Positions 27,079 to 33,467 of a DNA stretch of 38,365 nucleotides are shown here, piece after piece. Where the stretch lies: the NCBI GenBank assembly GCA_903835685.1, contig CAILNX010000050.1:1-38365 (forward strand), in the 5' to 3' direction. The translations under genes were made by a program, and so were the position numbers. Positions within the stretch are counted from its first letter, which is position 1. Each line of letters begins with the position of its first letter. The notes under the pieces were generated by a model. It was not told the origin of the DNA. It saw only the letters and a program-made list of their open reading frames with translations, and ran no database searches. This DNA is from an uncultured delta proteobacterium (GTDB lineage: Bacteria; Desulfobacterota; Desulfovibrionia; Desulfovibrionales; Desulfovibrionaceae).

Positions 27079-27444
27079 ATGGCAGAACAAAAGAACACGA
27101 ACTCCCGACTGGTCTACTCCACGGATCAGGGGCGGCTGTGCCCGGCCTGCGGCCAGCCCGTGGCGGGCTGCGCGTGCAACCGGGCCAAGGCCCTGGCCAA
27201 AAGCGACGGGGTGGTCCGCATCTTACGCCAGACCAAGGGCCGCAAGGGCAAGGGCGTGTCCCTCATCACCGGCCTGCCCCTGGCCCAGGACCAGCTCGAG
27301 GAGCTGGCCACCCGGCTCAAGCAGCGCTGCGGGGCAGGGGGCGCGGTCAAGGACGGGGTCATCGAGATCCAGGGCGACCACCGGGAGGCCCTGGCCCTGG
27401 AGCTGAAGAAGCTCGGGTACGTGGTCAAGCTTGCGGGCGGGTGA
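27079..27444 (+). CDS. SUI1/eIF1-like translation factor (YciH family)
   Basis: A 121-residue protein with a C-terminal SUI1 domain (about 48-118: RILRQTKGRKGKGVSLITGLPL, CGAGGAVKDGVIEIQGDH). The N-terminus carries a zinc-ribbon-like cysteine set (LCPACGQPVAGCACN), as in several bacterial YciH proteins. In bacteria these proteins can affect start-codon choice and stress translation; its role here is inferred from family only. A GGCGGGAAAGAG stretch precedes the ATG. It lies 41 bases after the dCache kinase, possibly in the same transcript, and is convergent with the DUF1566 gene seven bases away. Confidence 0.9.
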   Translation: MAEQKNTNSRLVYSTDQGRLCPACGQPVAGCACNRAKALAKSDGVVRILRQTKGRKGKGVSLITGLPLAQDQLEELATRLKQRCGAGGAVKDGVIEIQGDHREALALELKKLGYVVKLAGG

Positions 27445-27450
27445 GGGCGT

Positions 27451-28458
27451 TCATTCCCCGGGCTGGCCCTTCTCCTGAGCGATTCGGGTCAGGATGAACG
27501 GGAAGTGTCGGCCTGGTTTGTGCCCGACCCCCACCGAGCCCCTGCCGAAATACAGGACCCAGGCCCAGGCCGGGTCATAGCCGCTGGTGGTGGAGGACCA
27601 CAGCCCGTCCAGCCCCGGGCCGAAGGGATGCCCCTGGGCCAGGGCGGGCCAGGCCCGGGAGGCGTCCACCAGGCTTTCCAGTTCCCATATGGTGGGCAGC
27701 CGCCAGCCCTCTGTGCGGGCGGCCGCGTCCAGGGCCTCCTGCCAGGAGGCCGCGCCCTGTTCCGGCAGGACCTGCCCGGACCAGACCAGCCCGGTGAGGC
27801 GGTCGCGCACCCTGTCCCCGGAAGACTCGAAGCGCGGCTCGGGCCAGGCCCGGCCCAGGAGCGCCGCCAGCTCGGGAGTCTCGGGCGGCAGCCAGCTTGA
27901 GCCCCGCACGGGCAGGACCATGTGCTCGGACTCGCAAGGCCCGGGAAACATCCGCCCGCCCTCCAGGTGGACGCGCCAGCAATGTCCCGGCGCGCTGGCC
28001 GCAGGCGTGGCGGTCCAATGCCAATGCTGGAAAAGACCCCGGAAGGGATGATCGGGCGGCAGGGCCGGTCGGGCCTGGGCCAGGCTGGTCAGCGCGAGCA
28101 GTTCCCGGCGGCCGGGGAGCCGCCAGTCGCCGTGTCCCAGAAAGCCCTCCTGGTTGCGCTCCTCGACCCAGGCCCGGGCCTGGTCCCAGGTCATGGGCCA
28201 GGCCATGTTCCCGGCGTCCCTGGGCCAGAAAAGCCCGGTCAGGCGGTCGCGCACCAGGCCTTCGCCCGGCAGTTCGAAACGCGGGGCAGGCCAGGGGCGA
28301 CCGGTGCGGTACTGCCCGTCCTGGCCGGTCCCGGTGCAGGGAATGATCCGTCCCGAAGCGTCGAAGCAGGCCACCTGGCCGGACCAGGGATAGCCCGGGC
28401 CTGGGTCGGCCAGGCCAGTCTTATCCATCGGCTGTACGCGCCTTGGCGTTTTCAGCAT
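27451..28458 (-). CDS. Protein with two DUF1566 (Lcl C-terminal) repeats
   Basis: About 335 residues built from a duplicated unit. Each unit begins with VRDRLTGL(F/V)W, has a tryptophan-rich middle and the GxWRLPxxxEL core (HGDWRLPGRRELLAL and EGWRLPTIWELESL), and the second ends in SSTTSGYDPAWAWVLYFG. DUF1566 is common in secreted or surface proteins of deltaproteobacteria, but no signal peptide is seen here. The start is uncertain: ATGs lie at 28500, 28476, 28458 and 28428, none with a good ribosome site; 28458 is a compromise and 28428 is also plausible. Function unknown. The gene is divergent from the cyclic-nucleotide-domain gene, with a structured leader between them. Confidence 0.82.
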   Translation of the reverse strand: MLKTPRRVQPMDKTGLADPGPGYPWSGQVACFDASGRIIPCTGTGQDGQYRTGRPWPAPRFELPGEGLVRDRLTGLFWPRDAGNMAWPMTWDQARAWVEERNQEGFLGHGDWRLPGRRELLALTSLAQARPALPPDHPFRGLFQHWHWTATPAASAPGHCWRVHLEGGRMFPGPCESEHMVLPVRGSSWLPPETPELAALLGRAWPEPRFESSGDRVRDRLTGLVWSGQVLPEQGAASWQEALDAAARTEGWRLPTIWELESLVDASRAWPALAQGHPFGPGLDGLWSSTTSGYDPAWAWVLYFGRGSVGVGHKPGRHFPFILTRIAQEKGQPGE

Positions 28459-28597
28459 GTTCCATGGAGGAGGCATGGGAGAATCCGGTGAAAAAAGCAA
28501 GGTTCGCGTGAGCGGTCGTTCCCGGGATCAGGCCGCGACGGTGTTTTGGGTCGGACGGTTGCTGGGAGTGCGGAGCAAGGAAGAGGGGGCCTGAAGA

Positions 28598-28676
28598 GTT
28601 TCCAGAATTGTAACCTGTTGGCCACAGAACGGGTTGATCGAAACGAATGGGGGAGAGTAGCTCCCATTCTGGAAAC
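28598..28676 (+). ncRNA. Candidate structured 5' leader (three-way junction)
   Basis: A 79-base segment that can fold into a compact three-way junction, 42 bases before the downstream GTG. Closing stem: GTTTCCAGAAT (28598-28608) with ATTCTGGAAAC (28666-28676), 11 perfect pairs. Inner stem 1: AACCTGTT (28612-28619) with AACGGGTT (28628-28635), eight pairs with one wobble. Inner stem 2: GGGAG (28651-28655) with CTCCC (28661-28665) around AGTAG, abutting the closing stem. It does not match a riboswitch class I can name. It could also be a pair of protein-binding palindromes in DNA. The rest of the 260-base gap shows no other feature. Confidence 0.45.
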
Positions 28677-28718
28677 ATCTCTGTAACTCGTCTTTGCAAC
28701 TGAGAAAAGGAGCCCCGC

Positions 28719-29099
28719 GTGGTGAATATCAATATTTTCAGCAAGTCCTCGGAATACGATACCTTTCTCAAGGGCGCGGTCATTTTCAAGGCCGGGGATT
28801 CCGGGGACCTGGCCTATGCAGTGAAGGAAGGGGTCGTGAACATCCTGGTCGGTGAGCGCGTGGTGGAGCAGGTGAAACCCGGCGGCATTTTCGGCGAAAT
28901 GGCCCTCATCGACCACAACACCCGTAGCGCCACGGCCGTGGCGGCCACGGATTGCCAACTGGTGCCCATCTCCGCGCGCCAGTTCACCCTCCTGGTCCAG
29001 CAGACCCCGTTTTTTGCCCTGGAGGTGATGCGGCTCATGGCCGAGCGGCTGCGTAGCGCCAACGAGTGCCTGCAAATCTCTCCCCATACTCCTGCCTAG
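28719..29099 (+). CDS. Stand-alone cyclic-nucleotide-binding domain protein
   Basis: A 126-residue protein that is essentially one CRP-type cNMP-binding domain: early strands IFKAGDSGDLAYAVKEG, then the phosphate-binding cassette FGEMALIDHNTRSATAVA with the key Arg-Ser pair, and a C-terminal helix (MRLMAERLRSANEC). There is no helix-turn-helix, so it is not a CRP/FNR regulator by itself. It may bind a cyclic nucleotide and act through a partner, or the domain may have lost ligand binding. GTG 28719 is chosen from an AGGAG site six bases upstream; a second GTG follows at once. A strongly foldable leader precedes it. Confidence 0.88.
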   Translation: MVNINIFSKSSEYDTFLKGAVIFKAGDSGDLAYAVKEGVVNILVGERVVEQVKPGGIFGEMALIDHNTRSATAVAATDCQLVPISARQFTLLVQQTPFFALEVMRLMAERLRSANECLQISPHTPA

Positions 29100-29191
29100 C
29101 CAGACACCGGGACCCTCGGGCGTGGGCCACCAAAATCTCGCCTGGCCCTCGGCGGATCGCTCCAGGAACAGGGCCTGCCGATCTGACTTGT

Positions 29192-30340
29192 TCAGGCGCT
29201 GAGCAGGTCGCGAAGGACCGGCACCTTGCGGAGCATGTGGGCCACGGCAAAGCACACCGGCAGCGCCACCGCGCTCACGGTCAGGAATTTGGGCACGGCC
29301 GCAAAGGGCAGCGGGGCGAGCCAGAGCGACAAGGCGATCAGGATCGGCGGGTGGAAGACGTAGACCGCAAAGGCCCCGTCGGTGAGCGCCCCGGTCAGCG
29401 CGCCTTGGACATTCCACTTCTCCCGGCACAGCCACACCAGTCCCACGGTCATGCACACCCCGGTCATGGCCTCCCAGAGGGCGAAGACCAGGCTCTTCCA
29501 GTGCCCGCCTCCGAGAAAGTCGGGCAGACTCTCCCCGAGCCCTCCACCGTAATACAGAAAGGCGGCCAGCACCGGCAGCCCGGCCAGGACCACGGCCAGG
29601 CAGGTCCGGCCGAAGCGTTCCGGAAGGGTCCGCAGCCAGTCGTTGGCCTGGGCCGCGATGCCGAACAAGAACAGGATCACGTACTGGGTGAAAAAGCACA
29701 ACTGCATGTTGAGCACGCTCGTGCCAATGGGTCGCACGATGCGCACCGAGTAAGACCCGGCGGCGCAGACAGCGATTAAGCTGAGCACGAGTCGCCAAGT
29801 GAAGGGCCGGGGCTCTTTCCCGGTTCCGAGGCCGGGCCGGGTGGCCATGACCCCTGCATACACCAGGCAGAAGACGAGCAGAGCCACGGCGAACCACATG
29901 GGGCCGGTGCCAGCCAGAACCCGTCCGCTGGACAGGTACTGGCCGAAGTACTCGAAAAAGCCCATTTTCGAGCGGACGTCGCGGACATTGACCAGCCAAA
30001 AGACGATGAACGGGTTGATGGCCAGCATGTAGAGCAGTGAGGGCAGGCCCAGCCGCCAGGCCCGGCCCAGGACAAAGGCCTTGGGGCCCTTTTTCTTCAG
30101 GGCCTGGGCGGCAAAGTACCCGGCCAGGGCAAAGAGCGTGCCCATGAAAAAGGCCTGTAAAAAGCCTTGGAAGCAGATGAAAAACAGCCGCGAGGCCGTG
30201 TCCAGGGGGAGGGTCTCCTTGTAGTACCAGCTGCCCAGTCCGCTGTAGGTCACGGCCGCGTGCATGCACACGACCAGAACGATGAGCGTGAGCCGCACGT
30301 TGTCCACGAAGAGCATCCGGGTGGGAGTTGGCGTGTCCAT
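29192..30340 (-). CDS. Acyltransferase-3 family membrane protein
   Basis: A 382-residue polytopic membrane protein with about ten hydrophobic segments. The N-terminus FVDNVRLTLIVLVVCMHAAVTY carries the family R and the catalytic His (CMHAA); the C-terminal segment with FAVYVFHPPILIAL is also a family landmark. Such enzymes move acyl groups onto sugars, lipids or surface glycans at the inner membrane; the acceptor is unknown. ATG 30340 is preferred because GGGGG lies nine bases upstream, and the longer frame to 30487 is not membrane-like. It is convergent with the cNMP gene and divergent from the DUF4337 gene. Confidence 0.9.
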   Translation of the reverse strand: MDTPTPTRMLFVDNVRLTLIVLVVCMHAAVTYSGLGSWYYKETLPLDTASRLFFICFQGFLQAFFMGTLFALAGYFAAQALKKKGPKAFVLGRAWRLGLPSLLYMLAINPFIVFWLVNVRDVRSKMGFFEYFGQYLSSGRVLAGTGPMWFAVALLVFCLVYAGVMATRPGLGTGKEPRPFTWRLVLSLIAVCAAGSYSVRIVRPIGTSVLNMQLCFFTQYVILFLFGIAAQANDWLRTLPERFGRTCLAVVLAGLPVLAAFLYYGGGLGESLPDFLGGGHWKSLVFALWEAMTGVCMTVGLVWLCREKWNVQGALTGALTDGAFAVYVFHPPILIALSLWLAPLPFAAVPKFLTVSAVALPVCFAVAHMLRKVPVLRDLLSA

Positions 30341-30549
30341 AGGCGTACCCCCTGTTTGGCCATATGTGACAGTTGGCGGCAGACTGTCAAGAAAGGCGGG
30401 CCAGGTGGCCAAGGGACCGAACCGGTTAGCCCGTGCCCCACGTGCCTGCGGTTCCCCACGTTTTGTGGACAGGGAGGTGGACACCAACCGTTCTGCACGT
30501 TAGGATCAGACGCTCATGGTAGGTCAAACCGATTACCCAGGACAAACAG

Positions 30550-31143
30550 ATGAGTGAGTCGATCACCCCGGAAGAACTGGTCGAGAGAGTTGAGGAGGCT
30601 TCGGACAAGCGGTTCACCCGACGCGTTGCCCTCATCACCTGCATCTATGCCCTGATTCTGGCCGTATGCGCTCTTGGCGGATCGAATGCCGCCAAAGAGA
30701 TGATGATGTCTCAGCAGCAGGTTGCGAACCAGTGGGCTCACTATCAAGCCAAGTCAATCCGAGAGCACTTCTACAGGGTTGAGCGCCTCATGATCGAGGC
30801 CCGCCTGCTTGAGTCCGGGCAAGGCATGAACGAAGCCGCTCGGGCCAAATATGAAGAGACGCTTCGCTTGGTCCAGGATGAATCAAGTCGGTTTAACCAG
30901 GAAAAGAAAGAGATTGAAGATCGTGCCCGTCATTTGGAGATCCACCGCGATGTGAGCATGAAGCGAGACCCATATTTCGACTATGGTGAGGTGCTTCTCC
31001 AGTTGGCCATAGTGCTGGCTTCAGTTTCCATACTCTCAAGTTCGCGGAGGGTTCTGGCGGTCTCTTTTCTGGCTGGTGTGCTCGGGGCAGGGCTGACCAT
31101 CAATGGATTCTGCCTGCTGGTAGACATACCCTTCTTGAATTGA
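30550..31143 (+). CDS. DUF4337-family membrane protein
   Basis: A 197-residue protein with the DUF4337 layout: a short acidic N-terminus (SESITPEELVERVEEASDKRF), one membrane helix at about 26-46, a conserved AKEMMMSQQQVANQWAHYQAK stretch, a long charged coiled-coil middle, and two C-terminal membrane helices (about 148-190). Function of the family is unknown; it is often found in single copy in proteobacteria and cyanobacteria. GC content is visibly lower than in the genes to the left, the first sign of the composition change towards the island. No good ribosome site is seen before the ATG. Confidence 0.85.
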   Translation: MSESITPEELVERVEEASDKRFTRRVALITCIYALILAVCALGGSNAAKEMMMSQQQVANQWAHYQAKSIREHFYRVERLMIEARLLESGQGMNEAARAKYEETLRLVQDESSRFNQEKKEIEDRARHLEIHRDVSMKRDPYFDYGEVLLQLAIVLASVSILSSSRRVLAVSFLAGVLGAGLTINGFCLLVDIPFLN

Positions 31144-31191
31144 ATCGAGATAATTCAAATTCACTGATTGGCTACGCAGTGAAAAAGCGGG

Positions 31192-31512
31192 CTATCGCGT
31201 GCTGATCCGGAGCATCGATTGCTCAATGTGGATATCTATTTCGACGTTTTGAAACCGTCCGAGTGCGGATGTCCAGGGCAAGATTACTTTTTGCTGATCG
31301 GCGTTAGAAAATATCGCCCACCCCTGATCCAGCATCTCCACCTGTTCCATGAAGCATCCAATCAGTTTTCCTGGCTTGGGCTCCCAAGCCAAAATTGCCT
31401 TGGCTTGTTCAACATCTTCCGGGGTAGGACCACGGTGGCTAAACTCCGTCACCTTGCTCAAGGGGAGAAACTTCGTGAAATTTGGTAAGCGCATGGAGAT
31501 AGACGTGCTCAT
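31192..31512 (-). CDS. Unknown protein, 106 aa
   Basis: Not recognised. The reading is supported by an AGAGGATGCC sequence just before the ATG and by protein-like composition; the competing plus-strand frame at 31219 has no such site. No membrane segment. The central part (PTPEDVEQAKAILAWEPKPGKLIG) has a helix-then-loop look and the C-terminal half is beta-like (IEIDIH region). It is convergent with the DUF4337 gene, 48 bases away, and lies in the intermediate-GC zone before the tRNA-Glu site, so it may be accessory. Confidence 0.55.
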   Translation of the reverse strand: MSTSISMRLPNFTKFLPLSKVTEFSHRGPTPEDVEQAKAILAWEPKPGKLIGCFMEQVEMLDQGWAIFSNADQQKVILPWTSALGRFQNVEIDIHIEQSMLRISTR

Positions 31513-31711
31513 GGCATCCTCTTACTCGGGTATCGGCAGAGGCGCAACCCGGTTGATCACCCCATCTCCTGAAAGTAACCCGAAGGATATGACCCCCCAA
31601 TGTCCGTTTTCACTCGGGTGGGGTTGAACTGTTGGATGTTCAAAAATGACATATATTGTGGAGTGCTACAAGATTTAGCCGGTGTTCTGAAGCGCTTCCC
31701 AACCCGCACGG

Positions 31712-31787
31712 GCCTCGGCAAAAATCAGAATCATCGGACAGCGCGCGATTTCTGAAAATGTGTCCGATCTTGTGTCCAAATAAAAAA
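31712..31787 (+). repeat. Diverged direct repeat, copy A
   Basis: Begins GCCTCGGCAA and ends in a run of A. Its last 45 bases match copy B (32261-32338) at about 32 positions without gaps, and both can be read as a similar peptide (SARFLKMCPILCPNKK here). The surrounding gap 31513-31909 holds no gene other than this and the promoter of the RRM gene. It may be the tail of a decayed integrase gene (inference). Confidence 0.5.
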
Positions 31788-31800
31788 TACGGATTTCTTC

Positions 31801-31828
31801 TTGCTAATCTCAACAGTTGATTTATACC
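31801..31828 (+). promoter_or_regulatory. Possible promoter of the RRM gene
   Basis: TTGCTA (31801-31806) and TATACC (31823-31828) are 16 bases apart, leaving a leader of about 75 bases before the RRM ATG. A long leader is common for cold-inducible RNA-binding proteins, but no specific cold-shock element is identified. Confidence 0.4.
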
Positions 31829-31909
31829 TCAGCAGCCGGTCAGGTCGGTTCATGTTGGACCGAATGATTTTTCTCCCGGCGGATTGTCTTTTTTTAGGAG
31901 TTCATAGCA

Positions 31910-32176
31910 ATGGGTAAGTCTATTTATGTCGGTAATTTGCCTTTCACCTCCAGTGAGAATGATGTGCGTGACATGTTTACCGCGTACGGAGAAGTTCAGT
32001 CGGTGAACTTGATCATGGACCGTGAGACTGGTCGTCCCCGGGGCTTCGGTTTCGTGGAGATGTCTGAATCCGATGCTTCCAAGGCCATTCAGGAGCTGAA
32101 CGGCAAAGACATGGGTGGGCGTGCCCTCCGGGTCAATTTTGCTGAAGAGAAGCCCCAGCGTTCCAATCGTTACTAG
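31910..32176 (+). CDS. Small RRM RNA-binding protein
   Basis: An 88-residue protein consisting of one RNA recognition motif. RNP2 is IYVGNLPF at the N-terminus and RNP1 is RGFGFVEM at about 45-52; the aromatic residues that stack on RNA bases are kept. The C-terminus is a short basic tail (EEKPQRSNRY). Such proteins occur widely in cyanobacteria and deltaproteobacteria and are often cold- or stress-induced; the role here is inferred. AGGAG lies about nine bases before the ATG and a strong terminator follows, so it is a single-gene unit. It lies next to the tRNA-Glu attachment site. Confidence 0.95.
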   Translation: MGKSIYVGNLPFTSSENDVRDMFTAYGEVQSVNLIMDRETGRPRGFGFVEMSESDASKAIQELNGKDMGGRALRVNFAEEKPQRSNRY

Positions 32177-32202
32177 CCATAATCAGTTTCAAGTTTCATA
32201 TG

Positions 32203-32225
32203 ACCCCGCTTCGGCGGGGTTTTTT
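32203..32225 (+). terminator. Terminator of the RRM gene
   Basis: ACCCCGC (32203-32209) and GCGGGGT (32214-32220) enclose a TTCG tetraloop and are followed by six T residues. Confidence 0.95.
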
Positions 32226-32260
32226 GTTTCTTCTGGTTCACTTCATCCATCGCGGCCTGA

Positions 32261-32338
32261 GCCTCGGCAACAGCCAGAAGCAGAGGAGGTCGGCGTATTT
32301 TTGGAAATTGTGCCCAATGGTGTGTCCGAACGAAAAAA
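32261..32338 (+). repeat. Diverged direct repeat, copy B
   Basis: Second copy of the repeat at 31712-31787, same orientation, also starting GCCTCGGCAA and ending in six A residues that overlap the T run of the tRNA terminator on the other strand. One reading frame gives SAYFWKLCPMVCPNEK, close to the copy A peptide. The two copies flank the RRM gene. Confidence 0.5.
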
Positions 32339-32362
32339 GGCCCCCGGATTGCTCCGAGGGCC
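32333..32362 (-). terminator. Terminator of the tRNA-Glu locus
   Basis: On the minus strand GGCCCTCGGA pairs with TCCGGGGGCC (one wobble, four-base loop) and is followed by six T residues. It begins 11 bases beyond the CCA end of the tRNA-Glu fragment and so is the original tRNA terminator. Confidence 0.88.
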
Positions 32363-32373
32363 TTGTTTTCACT

Positions 32374-32417
32374 TGGCGTCCCCAAGGGGATTTGAACCCC
32401 TGTCGCCGGCGTGAAAG
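32374..32417 (-). tRNA. tRNA-Glu 3' fragment (attachment site)
   Basis: Read on the minus strand, this is the 3' half of tRNA-Glu(UUC): anticodon loop CTTTCAC, right half of the anticodon stem GCCGG, variable loop, T arm AGGGG-TTCAAAT-CCCCT, acceptor strand TGGGGAC, discriminator G and encoded CCA. The left half of the anticodon stem, D arm and 5' acceptor strand are absent: the bases to the right (32418 on) cannot pair. Such 3' halves are left where tyrosine integrases insert elements into tRNA genes, with the intact tRNA at the far end. The T-arm and acceptor identity to tRNA-Glu of other bacteria is from memory of the E. coli gene. Confidence 0.88.
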
Positions 32418-32487
32418 AGCGACCGTAACGCCAAATAAGGCCGAATCCCACCGAGTTTTACTGGTTTTTCCGGCCAAACACCGAGCA

Positions 32488-32509
32488 AACCGTTTCCATA
32501 ACCGTTTCC
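32488..32509. repeat. Tandem direct repeat AACCGTTTCC
   Basis: Two exact copies of AACCGTTTCC (32488-32497 and 32500-32509), start to start 12 bases, about 70 bases inside the island from the tRNA fragment. Position and spacing of roughly one helical turn resemble integrase arm or excisionase binding sites (inference). Confidence 0.4.
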
Positions 32510-32606
32510 GCGTTTGGGTGCATACCTAACCGAAATGTATCTACGGCTGGATGGTGTCCAATTCATAAATAATCAGGTACCATCAACATAGCCGGTGGTA
32601 TAAGGA

Positions 32607-32623
32607 GCCCCCTCGAAGGGGGC
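32607..32623. other. Short perfect hairpin in island edge
   Basis: GCCCCCT (32607-32613) and AGGGGGC (32617-32623) form a seven-pair stem with a three-base loop. No T run on either side, so not a standard terminator. The remaining stretch from 32418 to 32903 carries the direct repeat above and some open frames without ribosome sites, but no gene I can support. Confidence 0.4.
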
Positions 32624-32903
32624 GTTCAGAAATTAAGAACGAAAAATTCTCCACGTTCGCCTCAAAAATTGAACGACGCGTTCGGTCTAAGTTGAAAATC
32701 TGTTGTTCCCAAAACGGTAGAACCTTTTCGGGGCATACCGTCAGAAGCAGTGGATTAACTACTGGAATTATGCTCAGGAGGGCAAAAAATGGATTATTAC
32801 CATCGATTCTTGTGACCCGGGACAGTAAAGCCTCCCGCGGCGAAAACCAGCTTCAAGCCGTCTTCAGCTTCTACCGTGAAGGCATTTGATCAAAGGAGTA
32901 TCC

Positions 32904-33191
32904 ATGCCTACCCTTACCAAATCAGCAATCGTAGACGCCATCTATGAAAGGACAGGCCGCCACCGGACAGAGATCAAGGAGTACGTTGATGCTCTTCTAG
33001 AAGTCATGATCAAAGTGTTAAAGAAGGACCATTCTCTCTTGTCCTGCGGGCTTGGAAAGCTTGAGGCTTATGGTAAGGAGCCTCGAAAGGGTCGGAATCC
33101 CCATACGGGTGAGACGATCACGCTAGCCGCGCGTAAGATCATAGTGTTTCGGCTCTCCAGAAAATTTAGGGCTGTGTTAAATCCAGAATAG
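32904..33191 (+). CDS. IHF/HU-like DNA-bending protein
   Basis: A 95-residue protein of the bacterial histone-like family, closest in pattern to the IHF alpha subunit: N-terminal helices (TLTKSAIVDAIYERTGRHRTEIKEYVDALLEVM), the turn LLSCGLGKLEAYGKEPRKG, and the DNA-intercalating arm motif GRNPHTGE followed by ITLAARKIIVFRLS. ATG 32904 is chosen because AAAGGAG lies right before it; the frame opens six codons earlier. IHF bends DNA at sigma-54 promoters and at integrase sites, and this copy sits at the island edge just before a sigma-54-activator-like gene. GC is intermediate. It could serve the element's recombination, the neighbour's transcription, or both. Confidence 0.9.
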   Translation: MPTLTKSAIVDAIYERTGRHRTEIKEYVDALLEVMIKVLKKDHSLLSCGLGKLEAYGKEPRKGRNPHTGETITLAARKIIVFRLSRKFRAVLNPE

Positions 33192-33379
33192 CTGCTGATG
33201 CAACGAAAAAAATCGACAAAACGACTTGTGTTATGACAAGAAATAGCAATCGAAATTTATTTACCATAATTTTATAAATGAACGATCAAAGAGGGGATAA
33301 GGCAAATTTCCGGTGCATTCCAGCTACAGAATGCTGAACAATGGCTATCACTGAGTGGCAGATCCAATATATTATTCAA

Positions 33380-33415
33380 TACAGACGAATATGGTTTTAA
33401 TATTAAAAGTCTGTA
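33380..33415. promoter_or_regulatory. Nested palindrome upstream of the AAA+ gene
   Basis: TACAGAC (33380-33386) and GTCTGTA (33409-33415) are perfect inverted copies; inside them lies the 14-base perfect palindrome TTTTAATATTAAAA (33395-33408). It is 53 bases before the ATG, a likely operator position. Apart from it the 276-base AT-rich gap shows only weak hairpins and no sigma-54 promoter. Confidence 0.45.
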
Positions 33416-33467
33416 GTCATGTCCATTTAAAATTTTACAATCATATGTTTAATAGGTGGGATTACGT

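Noticed and set aside
28645-28676. Manganese (yybP-ykoY) riboswitch, because of GGGGGAGAGTAGC near the cNMP gene
   Set aside because: The GGGGAGUAG core is interrupted by an extra GA and the other conserved loop is not found.
32200-32566. Short frames on both strands across the tRNA-Glu fragment
   Set aside because: They translate structural tRNA sequence and its terminator (for example GDRGSNPLG on the minus strand), a common false call at tRNA genes.
32692-32889. 65-residue frame just before the IHF-like gene
   Set aside because: No ribosome site, no domain, and another frame in the same stretch looks equally protein-like. Possibly a relic, but not supportable.
33192-33467. Sigma-54 (-24/-12) promoter before the AAA+ gene
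   Set aside because: TGGCA occurs near 33355 but no TTGC-like -12 element lies at the required spacing.
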